This document shows positions 16,240 to 26,500 of a DNA stretch of 63,645 nucleotides, piece after piece. The stretch spans positions 1 to 63,645 of the forward strand of contig NZ_LZJZ01000123.1 of NCBI RefSeq assembly GCF_001667585.1, written 5' to 3'. Both the position numbers and the translations under genes were made by a program. Under the pieces are notes generated by a model. That model worked only from the letters and a program-made list of their open reading frames with translations. It was not told where the DNA came from and ran no database searches. Position 1 is the stretch's first letter. Each line of letters opens with the position of its first letter. This DNA is from Mycobacterium sp. E2733 (GTDB lineage Bacteria; Actinomycetota; Actinomycetes; Mycobacteriales; Mycobacteriaceae).

Positions 16240-16755
16240 TCACTGCCACCGGTTCGCGGGCGAGCCCGGCGCCATGGCCCGGGCGGCCCATCCGGCGGCA
16301 GCGGCAGATAGGACGTGCCAGGCGCCGTGGTACTGCCACAGGCTTTCGGGGCGGCACAGCGGCGACCCGGAGCGTCCCGCGGCGTAGGCTGCCAGCCCCA
16401 ACGCGAAGACCCCCGCCGGTGTCGTCCACGCTTTCCACCGCTGCCAGCGCGGACTCCTGGCCAAGCCGACGGCGTACACCGCGCCCGTGGCGACGATGGG
16501 GCAGTCGTGGGCGAGCTTGGCCCATGACGGCTGAGGCCCGTGGTAGGCGAAACTACCGGCCCCGACCGCCACCAGCGCAACTCCAGCAGCCCCAGCCAGC
16601 GGTGCCCTGACCCGCACCGCCCAGGACAGTACGGCAAGTCCGGCGGCGACGTAGGCCAAGCTGGTGATGGCCAGGACGGGCTGCGCCAGCGCGCCGACTA
16701 CGACGCGCTCGCAGTCCGAGTGACCCAAACCGGCGGGAGCGGTCAAGACCTGCAT
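16240..16755 (-). CDS. putative CREST-superfamily (ceramidase-like) membrane hydrolase
   Basis: A 171-residue membrane protein with about five hydrophobic helices. It carries the three-part signature of the CREST superfamily (alkaline ceramidases, PAQR, Per1-like): Ser and His in GSFAYHG near residue 67, His/Asp in AHDCP near 82, and HxxxH in YHGAWHVLS near 143. In that superfamily these residues bind zinc and hydrolyse amide or ester bonds of lipids. It is shorter than the usual seven-helix members. The ATG at 16755 is preceded by GGTGG. It is the last gene of a leftward run with a lipase, kinase and transporters. The substrate, perhaps an N-acyl lipid, is inferred only. Confidence 0.65.
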   Translation of the reverse strand: MQVLTAPAGLGHSDCERVVVGALAQPVLAITSLAYVAAGLAVLSWAVRVRAPLAGAAGVALVAVGAGSFAYHGPQPSWAKLAHDCPIVATGAVYAVGLARSPRWQRWKAWTTPAGVFALGLAAYAAGRSGSPLCRPESLWQYHGAWHVLSAAAAGWAARAMAPGSPANRWQ

Positions 16756-16899
16756 CGCGATCCACCGTAACGGCCCGTCGGGCTAGACCGGCCGAACGCC
16801 GCACCGGGTCAGCTCGTAGAGCTGCGCGTGTGAGGGGTCATAGAAAGGCGGCAATCTGCGCGTAAGCGGTGATGTTTTGCCGCCCGGGCAGTGCCATCT

Positions 16900-18240
16900 T
16901 TATGTGGCGCTTTTCGATAGTGGGCGCCGTTCGACGGGCCGGCCGAGGATCACTTTCGTGGTGATGAAGGCGAGTTTGGTCATGCCGAGGTAGGTCTGCG
17001 GGTTGAACAATGTCGGCCAGACGGTGCGGACATGGTGCTCGCTGAGGGGCCTGCTGGTGAACCGGTCGCGCAGCCATCGCAGCGTCATGGGCGCCGACAG
17101 CGGGTGCAGCAGCAGATGGCCGCAGAACCGGTCTCGGTGATAGGTGACCGCCGCACCGTCTCGCAGATAGGTGTGGACGAGATCGTCAATGTCGTCGACA
17201 CTGATGATCCTGTCGTGCACCGCCTGCACCACCAGCACGGGCGGCTGGGGCGCTGACTTTCCGAGCCTGGTTTCGTCAAAGATCTGGCGAACCTCGGGCA
17301 GATCCCATAGCTGGTCGGCAGTCATGTCGACGTAGGAACCGATGTCGGTCTTGCGCAGTCGCCAGACTGCACCGGCGGTGGTCATTGTCCGTAACGTGTC
17401 GAGCAACGCTTTGCCTTCGTCAGTGGCGTGTTGGTCGACGATTCGACGGGCTCCGGGGAAGACGTCGGTCAATGCCGCGATCATCAACGCCGCGAGTCCG
17501 GCAAAGAAGGAGTGGTTGAGCCGGCGCGCGACGCTGCCGGGGTCGGCCACAGGTGAACCCAAAACCGCCCCGGCCACATTAAGTTCGGGGGCGTAGCCGG
17601 CGCAGAGTTCGGCGGCCCACGCGGAGGCCAGACCACCGCCGGAATAGCCCCACAGACCGACCGGAGCCGACGGCGAGAGCGCAAGGCGCTCGCAGCGCAG
17701 TGCGGCGCGCACTCCGTCGAGGATCCGGTATCCCGGTTCCCGGGGCGCTCCCCACATGCCGTGAGGGCCTTCGTGGTCGGGCACCGATACCGCCCAGCCT
17801 TCGGCCAGTGCCGCGGCGATGAGCAGAAACTCCGATTGCACGAACGCGCCAATGGGCCTGGCACGGTGGCGCAGCGCATATGAGGGGAAGCAGCGCGAGG
17901 CCACCGCGTCGATCGCGCACTGATAGGACAGCACCGGGCACACCACTTCGGGGTCGCGCTGCTCAGGGACCAGCACGGTGGTAACCGCCGCCTCGGGTTT
18001 GCCGTGCAAATTGGTGCTGCGGTACAGCAGCTGGGTGGCCGTAAACCCCTGCGGGATCACACCGAGGAAGCCCAGCTCCACGTCGCGTGAGCGCACTACG
18101 GTTCCCGGCTGAACCTGCTGATAGCCCGGCGGCGGCTGATAGAACGGATCGCAGTCCGGCGGCAGCGGACATTCACCCGGACGCACATCCTCATGCGGGG
18201 CGGCGGGCATCGCTTGGTTCGCGGTGATATTGCTGTTCAT
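16900..18240 (-). CDS. LIP-family (secretory lipase-type) alpha/beta hydrolase
   Basis: A 446-residue alpha/beta hydrolase of the fungal/actinobacterial LIP lipase family, the length I recall for Rv1592c. The nucleophile elbow GYSGG places Ser near residue 200. A late acidic residue is in AVHDRIIS and the probable catalytic His is in CGHLLLHP. The N-terminus carries a Pro/Cys-rich segment (PLPPDCDPFYQPPPG) but no clear signal peptide. The ATG at 18240 has AGGGGAG nine nt upstream and is preferred over upstream in-frame codons. It should hydrolyse an ester of a fatty acid or wax-like lipid. It is transcribed with the lipid-synthesis run but separated by a 166-nt gap from the kinase. Confidence 0.8.
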   Translation of the reverse strand: MNSNITANQAMPAAPHEDVRPGECPLPPDCDPFYQPPPGYQQVQPGTVVRSRDVELGFLGVIPQGFTATQLLYRSTNLHGKPEAAVTTVLVPEQRDPEVVCPVLSYQCAIDAVASRCFPSYALRHRARPIGAFVQSEFLLIAAALAEGWAVSVPDHEGPHGMWGAPREPGYRILDGVRAALRCERLALSPSAPVGLWGYSGGGLASAWAAELCAGYAPELNVAGAVLGSPVADPGSVARRLNHSFFAGLAALMIAALTDVFPGARRIVDQHATDEGKALLDTLRTMTTAGAVWRLRKTDIGSYVDMTADQLWDLPEVRQIFDETRLGKSAPQPPVLVVQAVHDRIISVDDIDDLVHTYLRDGAAVTYHRDRFCGHLLLHPLSAPMTLRWLRDRFTSRPLSEHHVRTVWPTLFNPQTYLGMTKLAFITTKVILGRPVERRPLSKSAT

Positions 18241-18406
18241 GTTGAACATCTCCCCTTCTGCACCGATTTGATGCCGTTGACCAGCGCAGCCTTCGTCTTG
18301 CAACCCTCGCTGCTGGCAATGATCTGTCCGTTAATACCTGCTCTCGGCTTAATCAGGTTATGGGCCAAACGATTTGGCATTGCTCATTCGCGACAGAACG
18401 CTTGGT

Positions 18407-19501
18407 CTAGCCCCGCCATTCGTTGACGGCCTGGATGCTGTCAAGATCCAGAATGGCGGCGATGTGACGTTCGGACATCGCGCGAACATTCCGCCAGGGT
18501 TGCATCGGCGGTGTCCACATCACCCAACCGAACCCATGCAAAGCGTAGCGACGGTACGCATTCCACGCCACGTCGGCTTCTGGGGCAGGCGCACCTCGGC
18601 GGGCGAGCGCGTCGAGATAGTGCGAAATCAGATCGCGTTCGTGTGCACGTCTATCAGAAATGCTGAGCGCCCCTGTCATGAAGTATGCAACGTCATCCAT
18701 TGGCGCTCCCAGACATACCGTTTGCCAGTCAAGGAACAGCGGAGAACCGTCGCGGTCTATGTAGGTGTTAGCGATATGTGCATCGCCGTGGGTCACACAC
18801 ACCGCTTCATTTTGGTGTTGGCGGACCAGAGCCTTCATCGCCGAGAGGATACGGCGTCGATCGTCTAGCTCGGCCGGCACAGTCGGGGATCCTGAAAACA
18901 AGAAGTGCGTCTTCCAGTGCGGCGCACTCAGCAGCACGGGCACAAAGTCTCCGAGGACCGTAGACCGAGGCAGCCAGGGATAATCGCGGAGCGAGCCGCC
19001 CCACGTCGCGGCGTGCAATGCCGCGAGGACACCGAGCGCCGAGGCCACGCGATCGGTCGGCCACGGACGGGTCGGGTCACCGAACGACACCTCCGCGGCA
19101 ACGAGGTCATCCAACACAACGATTCCCTGTCCTGCTCCATCGGCACCGGCGAAGAAACAGCGGGGAAGGGGTATGGCGGCATTCGCGGTCATGTGCTCAT
19201 AGAACCGCGCTTCCAGGAGAAATGGTGCCGCCGGATCGGCGCCCAGACACTTGGAGATGGTCTTGATGTACTTGGCGCGCCAGCGCGAGTCGAGTGCGCC
19301 CTTGACACACAGATCGCATGGCAGGCAGCTCTCAACCGCCTCGTCCGCGTACTTCGCGTGGATCCGGACCTTGGTCCCCACTCCCCGGATCACTTCAATG
19401 ATCTCCATTCCTTCAACTCTTGTTTCGGGAAATCGGCGACGGAGAACCTCGGTCAACCATGCGGGAGTGAGTTCATCGACGGACCGCGGCAGTTCGGCCA
19501 T
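18407..19501 (-). CDS. aminoglycoside/ecdysteroid-kinase-like phosphotransferase
   Basis: A 364-residue protein-kinase-fold phosphotransferase. The Brenner-type catalytic motif is HGDAHIANTY and the metal-binding aspartate follows in FLDWQ, as in APH and ecdysteroid-22-kinase-like families. The N-lobe contains a conserved Lys in LCVKGA. The ATG at 19501 has GGAGG 8 nt upstream; an 18-residue upstream extension lies inside the preceding gene and is rejected. It starts 1 nt from the transporter stop, so the two are coupled. In this context it probably phosphorylates a small hydroxylated molecule or lipid head group rather than a drug; no substrate can be assigned. Confidence 0.8.
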   Translation of the reverse strand: MAELPRSVDELTPAWLTEVLRRRFPETRVEGMEIIEVIRGVGTKVRIHAKYADEAVESCLPCDLCVKGALDSRWRAKYIKTISKCLGADPAAPFLLEARFYEHMTANAAIPLPRCFFAGADGAGQGIVVLDDLVAAEVSFGDPTRPWPTDRVASALGVLAALHAATWGGSLRDYPWLPRSTVLGDFVPVLLSAPHWKTHFLFSGSPTVPAELDDRRRILSAMKALVRQHQNEAVCVTHGDAHIANTYIDRDGSPLFLDWQTVCLGAPMDDVAYFMTGALSISDRRAHERDLISHYLDALARRGAPAPEADVAWNAYRRYALHGFGWVMWTPPMQPWRNVRAMSERHIAAILDLDSIQAVNEWRG

Positions 19502-19502
19502 C

Positions 19503-20441
19503 TCATTGCCTCCATTCGGGTAGACAGGGCTCGACGGACGATCCGGGATGGTCAATGATTTTCACGTCGCGGCCGGGTCCAGCCGCCACGGTGGCGGCCT
19601 CACCCCGAGCCAGGGCCACGGTCGCGACGATCACCATCACCGCTGCCGCCATCAGCAGAAACCATTCCGCGCCACCGGCTTCCAACGTCTCCTTGAGTAC
19701 CGTGACCCCCAACACCGCGCCCATTACAGGCTTTGCGACGATAATCATTGGCATTGAGACGGTTAGCGCACCGGCTCGATACGCTGATTGACAGAAGACC
19801 ATCCCGGCCAGCCCGGCGGGTAGCCAGACATACAGCTCGGGTGTGTGCAGCAGGTGGCCAGCGCCATGTCCGACCACGTCGACAATACTTTTGGTCAGGA
19901 CTGCGAACAGCGCCAACAACGAACCGGCCACCGCCGCCAGCAGCACCGCTGCGGCTGGACGATTCGACCATATCCGGGCGCCTAGCAAACACAACCCCAA
20001 CGGCGGACCCATCACGGCGGCGACCAAGACCCAGGCTTCCAGCGAGCCCCGGGAGTGGCCGGCCGTCGGATGCCCGACCGTGACGACGACCGCCAACGCC
20101 CCGGCCAGCATTAGCGCCCACATCCACTCCCGGCGGGTTATCCGATGACGGGCCAACCGCGCGTAGATGGGTAATGCGAAGAGCAGCCCCGTCACCTGCA
20201 GCGCCGTAACCAATATCACCGAGCCCCTGGCGAGGGCCGCGGCAATTAGGCCGTAACTGGCGATGTCCGCCGCACCGCCCAGCCACCAGCGGGTGTCGCG
20301 CAACAACATGCCGAACAACGTTAAGTGGCCGACCGGTTTGTCAGTGACCTCCTGCGCGGACCGCTGACGGATCACATTTCCGATCGCGAATGCCAGCGCG
20401 GCGCACAGTGCGAGAAACGCGGACATATCCGCATTCGACAT
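19503..20441 (-). CDS. DMT/EamA-type membrane transporter
   Basis: A 312-residue protein with about nine or ten hydrophobic helices from the N-terminus to residue 285, then a polar tail. The pattern fits the drug/metabolite transporter superfamily: two repeated halves, with ALARGSVILVTALQV in the first and GALTVSMPMIIVAKPVMGA in the second. The ATG at 20441 follows GAGGT. It is 15 nt after the mmpL stop and 1 nt before the kinase start, indicating an operon. It may move a precursor or head group; function unknown. Confidence 0.82.
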   Translation of the reverse strand: MSNADMSAFLALCAALAFAIGNVIRQRSAQEVTDKPVGHLTLFGMLLRDTRWWLGGAADIASYGLIAAALARGSVILVTALQVTGLLFALPIYARLARHRITRREWMWALMLAGALAVVVTVGHPTAGHSRGSLEAWVLVAAVMGPPLGLCLLGARIWSNRPAAAVLLAAVAGSLLALFAVLTKSIVDVVGHGAGHLLHTPELYVWLPAGLAGMVFCQSAYRAGALTVSMPMIIVAKPVMGAVLGVTVLKETLEAGGAEWFLLMAAAVMVIVATVALARGEAATVAAGPGRDVKIIDHPGSSVEPCLPEWRQ

Positions 20442-20456
20442 GGGGTGACCTCGGTT

Positions 20457-23400
20457 TCATTTACGTTCAGCCGTGCGCATGCGTTGCGTTCGCATGATTG
20501 GCCAATTCAGACGGCGGCCCCATAGTGTGGGCCACCAGTTCCCTCGGCCGCACAGCACGGCCATTGCGGGCACCGTGATGGTGCGCACCACGAAGGTGTC
20601 CAGCAATAGTCCGACTCCGATGATGAAACCCACCTGGACCATGCCTGTGAGGGTGCCGAAGAGCAGGCCGAACATCGAGGCGGCGAAGATGACACCGGCC
20701 GAGGTGATCACCCCGCCGGTCGAGCCGACGGTGCGGATGACGCCGGAGCGCACGCCGTGTGGAGACTCGTCGCGGACCCGGGAAATGAGCAGCATATTGT
20801 AGTCCGCGCCCACCGCGACCAGCACGATGAAGGCCATTCCCGGAACACTCCAAGATAATTGCTGGCCGAGGATGAATTGAAACGCGATGACGCCGACCCC
20901 GAGGGCCGACAGGTACGAGATCACCACGGAACCGATGAGGTGTAGCGGTGCGACGAGTGCGCGCAGCAAGACGATCAAGATCAGCAGCACCACTAATACC
21001 GTGGTGATAACCATGAATCTGAGGTCGTGGTTGTAATAGTCGCGCAGGTCTCGGTTGGAGGCGGGGTAGCCCGTCATCGATATTGAGGCGTCCGCCAAGG
21101 TCGTGTTCAGTTGAGCTCCCCGTGATGTGTCGGTGATCGAATTGACCTGATCCATGGCATCGGTGCTGAACGGATTGAGTTGGGTTTGTATTAAATACCG
21201 CACCGCGTGCCCATCCGGTGAGACGAAAACTTCGGCGGCTTTCTTGAACTCGTTGTCGGAAAGCGCCTGCATGGGAATGTAAAACCCTGCCATCGCCGGC
21301 CCTGACGCGTCGCGTTTCATTGCCAACAGAAACGTCGACGCATCGCTGAGCCCTGCGCCCATCTGTTTCACTTGGTCGACGAGCAGTTGTACGCCGTCGG
21401 CCACTCGTCGGCTCCCGTCAGCGAGGGCATCGGCGCCGTGTTGCAAGGTGGCCAGTCGGGCCGATACGGCGCCAGGATCTAAGCCCAACGACGACAGGTT
21501 GCTTGCGGCGCCTTCAATTTCTCCGCGCAAGCCGTACACCGCGGACTCAAGGGACTTTGCGTCCTGCGCCGGCAGCACCTCTCGAGCCGCCGTGGCGATC
21601 CTGTCAAGAGTGCCGTCGTGGGCCAGGCGCTGTAACTGGCTGCGGGCGATTTGGATGCGGGAATCGGAGAAGGCGCCGACCACGCCGTTGATGCTGGAGG
21701 CCGCCTGATTGACTTCGCCCCGGATGCTGGCGAGGTAGTTTGCCAACTCGCGCGCCCCGTCGGTCAACCGGTCAAGGTCAAGAGTCTTACCGGTAATCAG
21801 GTCAGACGCCGCCCGAAGGCGATCGCCGACCTCTCCTGCCTGGTAGCTCAACCTGGCCTGCTCCAGGGGTTCCCCCGTCGGTCGGGTGATGCCCCGAATC
21901 TTTGCAATGTTCGGTATCTGGCTTACCCGCCGTGCCATCTGTTCCAAGTCGGCGAGCGCTTTGGGGGTTCGCAAGTCGTGCGGCGACTGAATCAACAAAT
22001 ATTGCGGGATGGTCTCGTTCAACGGGAAATGGCGGCCCAGGACGGCATATCCGCGGCTACTTTCCACCGAACCCGGCAGGGTCTTGCTCTCGTCCCAATT
22101 GAACCGGACGAAGCATCCGCAGCCAGCCAGCACAGCCAGCACAATCACACTAATTAATAGATGGGCCGTAGGCCGACGCACGATGCGTATCCCGGAACGC
22201 CGCCAGAAACGAGAGGTGAGATCGCGCCTCGGTGTGACCCAACTACGTCGTCCGGCGAGCACGAGGATGGCCGGCAAGAAAGTTATGGCGGCAAGAAACG
22301 CCACAGCGATGGAAATCGCCAACGCCGGCCCGATTGTCGATAAGAATTTCAATCGGGTGAAGGACATTCCGAAGAAGGTGACGGCGACGGTGGCCGCGGA
22401 CGCGGCGATTACCTTGCCAATCGACACCAATGCCCTCATAATCGCGTGATCCGAATCCGCACCGCGCCTTAAGTGTTCGTGGTAGCGGCTGATGAGGAAC
22501 ACGGCGTAATCCGTTCCCGCGCCCGCCATTATTACGGTCATGAATATGATGGTTTCATCAGAAACACCGAGGCCGAGTTGCGACAGTCCGGCAACAATCC
22601 CGTGTGCAGTCACCAGGGATACGGCAATCATTACCAACGGCAGCATCATGGTGAACGGGTTTCGGTAGATAATGAGCAGGATGGCGAGCACCATGATCGC
22701 CGTCGCGAGTTCTATTCGATGCATATCCCGGGTAGCGGCCTCATCGCGGTCGGCGATGGTGGCCGCCGGTCCGGCCAAATTCGCGGTCAGGGTGGATCCC
22801 GCGGCGGTCTGTTTGATGACGTCCGCCACCCGCGTGTATGCCTCGTGGGACTGTGGTGTGCCCAACCCGCCGGCCAGCCCGATCGGCAGCAGCCAGGCAT
22901 GGTGATCCTTGCTGCTCATGGCCTCGCGCAACTCGGGCGTGGCTAGGAAATCCTGCAGCATCACGACGTCTTGAGTGTCTTGGCGCAGGGTGGCGACGAG
23001 CGTGCGGTAGACGGCTTCGTCGCCGGGTCCCAGCCCGTTCTCGTTGGTTAAGACCGCCAGAAGGACATTGTCTGACCCCGATTCGTGAAACGCCTTGGTC
23101 ATCTGTTGGGCTGTGACCATTGCCGGGGAATTGGCCGGCACCATTGGCGCCTGATGTTCCCGGACGATCTGCTCCAGCGGCGGGAAAATCAGAAACAAGG
23201 CGGCCGCCAGCAACATCCATGCTCCGATGATGACCAGCGGCCAGCGCACCACAGAGTCACCCAGCCACCGGAATGCGCCTCCTGTTCCAGGTGAGGCGAT
23301 GGTCGTCCCGGCCGGTCGGCGCCACGGCCAGCGCAGCGACCTCGGCATGGGTTGATCCGGTGGAGGCTCGGGCCCGACGATGCGACGGAGGTGGGCGATG

Positions 23401-23462
23401 CGGTCACCCGTTCCAGCGCGGTTCTTGCGTGCGAACGGATTGACGAGGACTGCTATATACAT
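20457..23462 (-). CDS. MmpL-type RND lipid exporter
   Basis: A 1,001-residue MMPL-family transporter. The two RND transmembrane bundles each carry the family Asp-Tyr motif: GAGTDYAVF near residue 315 and VGADYNMLL near 885. Two large extracytoplasmic loops lie at about 110-235 and 480-795; the second is rich in Ala/Leu/Gln helices. MmpL proteins export envelope lipids in mycobacteria. The start is uncertain: the ATG at 23462 gives a 70-residue cytoplasmic N-terminus, and an ATG at 23348 is an alternative. It lies 79 nt after the acyl-AMP ligase-reductase gene. Codon choice is visibly less GC-biased than in neighbours, suggesting transfer. Confidence 0.9.
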   Translation of the reverse strand: MYIAVLVNPFARKNRAGTGDRIAHLRRIVGPEPPPDQPMPRSLRWPWRRPAGTTIASPGTGGAFRWLGDSVVRWPLVIIGAWMLLAAALFLIFPPLEQIVREHQAPMVPANSPAMVTAQQMTKAFHESGSDNVLLAVLTNENGLGPGDEAVYRTLVATLRQDTQDVVMLQDFLATPELREAMSSKDHHAWLLPIGLAGGLGTPQSHEAYTRVADVIKQTAAGSTLTANLAGPAATIADRDEAATRDMHRIELATAIMVLAILLIIYRNPFTMMLPLVMIAVSLVTAHGIVAGLSQLGLGVSDETIIFMTVIMAGAGTDYAVFLISRYHEHLRRGADSDHAIMRALVSIGKVIAASAATVAVTFFGMSFTRLKFLSTIGPALAISIAVAFLAAITFLPAILVLAGRRSWVTPRRDLTSRFWRRSGIRIVRRPTAHLLISVIVLAVLAGCGCFVRFNWDESKTLPGSVESSRGYAVLGRHFPLNETIPQYLLIQSPHDLRTPKALADLEQMARRVSQIPNIAKIRGITRPTGEPLEQARLSYQAGEVGDRLRAASDLITGKTLDLDRLTDGARELANYLASIRGEVNQAASSINGVVGAFSDSRIQIARSQLQRLAHDGTLDRIATAAREVLPAQDAKSLESAVYGLRGEIEGAASNLSSLGLDPGAVSARLATLQHGADALADGSRRVADGVQLLVDQVKQMGAGLSDASTFLLAMKRDASGPAMAGFYIPMQALSDNEFKKAAEVFVSPDGHAVRYLIQTQLNPFSTDAMDQVNSITDTSRGAQLNTTLADASISMTGYPASNRDLRDYYNHDLRFMVITTVLVVLLILIVLLRALVAPLHLIGSVVISYLSALGVGVIAFQFILGQQLSWSVPGMAFIVLVAVGADYNMLLISRVRDESPHGVRSGVIRTVGSTGGVITSAGVIFAASMFGLLFGTLTGMVQVGFIIGVGLLLDTFVVRTITVPAMAVLCGRGNWWPTLWGRRLNWPIMRTQRMRTAERK

Positions 23463-23541
23463 CGCGACATCACCAGCGCGCGCCTAAATGGCGGCGAGGC
23501 CAACCAAGGAGAAGCGTCTCGCAGCAGTGAAACCGGAGTCG

Positions 23542-26500
23542 CTAGGCACTGCATCGGGACTCGGTCTGCGCCTGGCTGATCAGACGCTCGCTCCGCAGGA
23601 ACTGGACGAGATCGTCGACCGTGTCGGTCAGCGCCGGCTCGCGCAGGCGGCGTTTGGCCATTGCGCGCGCCCGCCGGTAGTGGGTGTTGTCGTAGCGCTT
23701 GTCCTGCTCCATCGCGATCTTGTCCGCGGAGCGGGTGAGGAAATCGACCAGCGGATACAGCGGATCACGTGGCGTGCACCGGCGATTCACCTGCTCGACG
23801 AAGGACGGAATGTCATGGTACGTAAAGCGATAGCCGTAGCGTTCGGACAACAGCCGTGTGATGTCCACGATGTTGTAGTAGTCATCCGCCGTCATGTTGA
23901 ACACGGTGCCCGCCTCGGCCGGGAGGTCCATCAGCGCGACGATGTGATCGGCGATCAGGTCCGCCGGCAGGAGGCTGACCTGGTTGTCCGCCTGAACGGC
24001 CAGGCCGTGCTCGATCATGAACGCAGTGAAGCGAACGAATATGTCGTCCTGGCTGCCAAAGCCCGCGTTGGTGGGGGAGATGAGGACGGGGCGGTAGACG
24101 TGCACGTCGAGTCCTTGCCGCTGCGCCGCCAGCACCAGCTGCTCGGCGACCCATTTGGTCTGCGAGTAGCCGAAGTCCAGGCCACTCATCTCCGTGTTTG
24201 CGTCGGACTCCCGGACTACCACCTTGGGGGTCCAGCCGTAGATGAAGGTGCTGGAGACGAGGTGGAATCGCTTGCGGTGCGCGGTCATCGCCAGGCGCAA
24301 CAGCTCGTGCGTACCCAGCACGTTGGCGGGCCGCAGGGCGTCGTAGGTCCGGACGTAATTGACCAGGGCGCCATTGTGGACGATGGCGTCGATGCTGTCG
24401 GCCAGTCGCTGGAACGCGGGCTCACCGATTCCCAGGTCCGGCTTGGCCAGGTCCCCGCAGATCACGCGCACCCGGGCCCTTACCTCGGCTTCCAGCTCCC
24501 GGGACCACAGATGGGCCCGGTGCAGCGATGCGATGACCCGATCCAGGCCGTGTTCCGCATCCGTGGCGCGCATCAGCGCGTGAAGGGTGGAGGAAGTCTG
24601 TTCGAGCAGGCTCCGCACCAAAAACGGTCCCAGAAAACCGGTCGCCCCGGTCAGCAGGATGTCGCCTGACACGCTCGGTCGCGCCGGCGGCAACGCCGGC
24701 AGGGGCAGCCGCGCGTCGGCGCGCATCTGTGTGCTCTCGTATGCCTGATACTCGGCGCTGATCTCGGCCAGCGCCTGCCGTACGGCGTCGAGCGGTTGAC
24801 GGTTGCGATCGCCGAATTGGCTTACGAGTCGGAAGAATTCGGCGACGGTCAGGCGCTGGAGTAGGCGCGTGTCGACGTCGTCGGCGAGTTCTCCGGCGCC
24901 ATGTTGTTCAAGCAAGGCCTGCAGGTCGTTGCGGAGCTCGGCCAGCGAGACGGAGTCGATACCGAGATCCGCGAAGGAGGACTCCTCCTCTCCCGTGAGG
25001 TCATAGCTCTCCATGAGATGGCGGAAGCGTTCCAGTGGACCCGCGTCCGCGCCCGGCCCCTCGTGCGTCTCGTGGGCGTAGCTCGCCAGCACGGGCAGCT
25101 TGGCGTCCAACCAGAGTTGGCGGTTTTGAGCGCGTCGGATCTTTCCCGAGGTGGTCTTGGGAATGCTGCGCGGCGGCACAAACGCGATGGTGTACGGATC
25201 GACGTGGGCGTTCCTGCGAACCGATCGCGCCAGCGCCTTGGCGTCCGGCAGGGCACTTTCGTCGCGTACCTCGGCGACCACAACGAGCGCTTCCTGCTCT
25301 TCGCGCTCGACCGAGAAGGCGGCGACGCAGCCGTGCCGAACCTGTGCGGCCGACCGCTCCACGATGGCCTCGATGTCGGAGGGATAGCAGTTGACGCCGC
25401 GGACAATGATCAGGTCCTTGGTCCGGCCGCACACGAACAGCTCGCCCTCGTACAAGAAGCCGAGATCGCCCGTCCGCAGATAGGTGTGCCCGTCGTCGCC
25501 GGCGATGCGGGCTCCGAAAACGTCGGCGGTGAGCTCCGGGCGGCACCAGTAGCCGCCTCCCTTCGAGGCCCCGTCGACCCAAATCTCGCCGACCCGGCCC
25601 TCGCCCAGCGCCTGCAGGGATTCCGGGTCCACGATGCGCACCAGGTTTCCGGGGAGAGGCTTGCCGCAGCTCACCACCGGTGCCTGGTTGCTGTTCTCGG
25701 GCAGGGCCTTCTCGACCCGCACAAGGTTCTTCTCCAGTGCGCGCTTGTTCAGCGCCAGGGTCTGGCGCCCCCGAAGGGACACGATCAAGGTGTTTTCTGC
25801 CAAGCCGTAAGCGCCGCACAGCGCCTCAGGCTTCAGACCGTAGGGAGCGAAGCGCTGCCGGAAGCGTGCGAAGGTCTTGGCCCGCAGCGGCTCTGCTCCG
25901 ATGAGCATTGACTCGAGGCCGCTCAGATCGATGCTCTCGAGCTCCGAGTCGGGGAGCTTGTCCTCGCGCAGGCAGTACTCGAGGGCGAAGTTCGGTGCGG
26001 GCGTGTGGCTGGCGTGCGTCTCACTGACGAGCCGAAGCCAGGCCGACGGGCGCTTGAGAAATTCCTCCGGGGACATCCCATGCGTGGTCCCGCCGAGCAG
26101 TAGCACGAACAAGTATGCGGAGATCAAACCCATGTCGTGGTGCTGCGGGAGCCAACTGACCGCCACCACGCCGTCGGTGAACGCCGAGCGGTTGGCGATG
26201 ACGTTGGCGTGGCTTACGACCACGCCCTTGGGATCGCTGGTGGAGCCCGATGTGTATTGCAGGAAGAGCACCGGGCCAGGCGTGTCCGCCACCGAGGCGC
26301 CACCAAACCCCTGCGGACCATCCGTTGTGAACCAGGGCAGCTCCGGGGACAGCGCGTCAGCCCGCAAGGGTGCGCCTTGTTCGCGGCTGAGCATCAGGCG
26401 GAAGCCGTACTCATACTCCTGTGTGGAAAGCACCGCCTTGGCCTGACAGTCGCGCGCGATGAAGCTGAGCTTGGTCAGCCCCGCTTCGAACGCCATGGGC

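Noticed and set aside
16002..16637. Leftward 211-residue frame over the tRNA spacer and the CREST gene
   Set aside because: Trp/Arg/Ser/Pro-rich shadow composition and overlap with the better-supported membrane protein frame.
23488..24669. 393-residue rightward frame opposite the ligase-reductase
   Set aside because: It is antisense to an intact reductase domain and has no ribosome site or recognisable fold.
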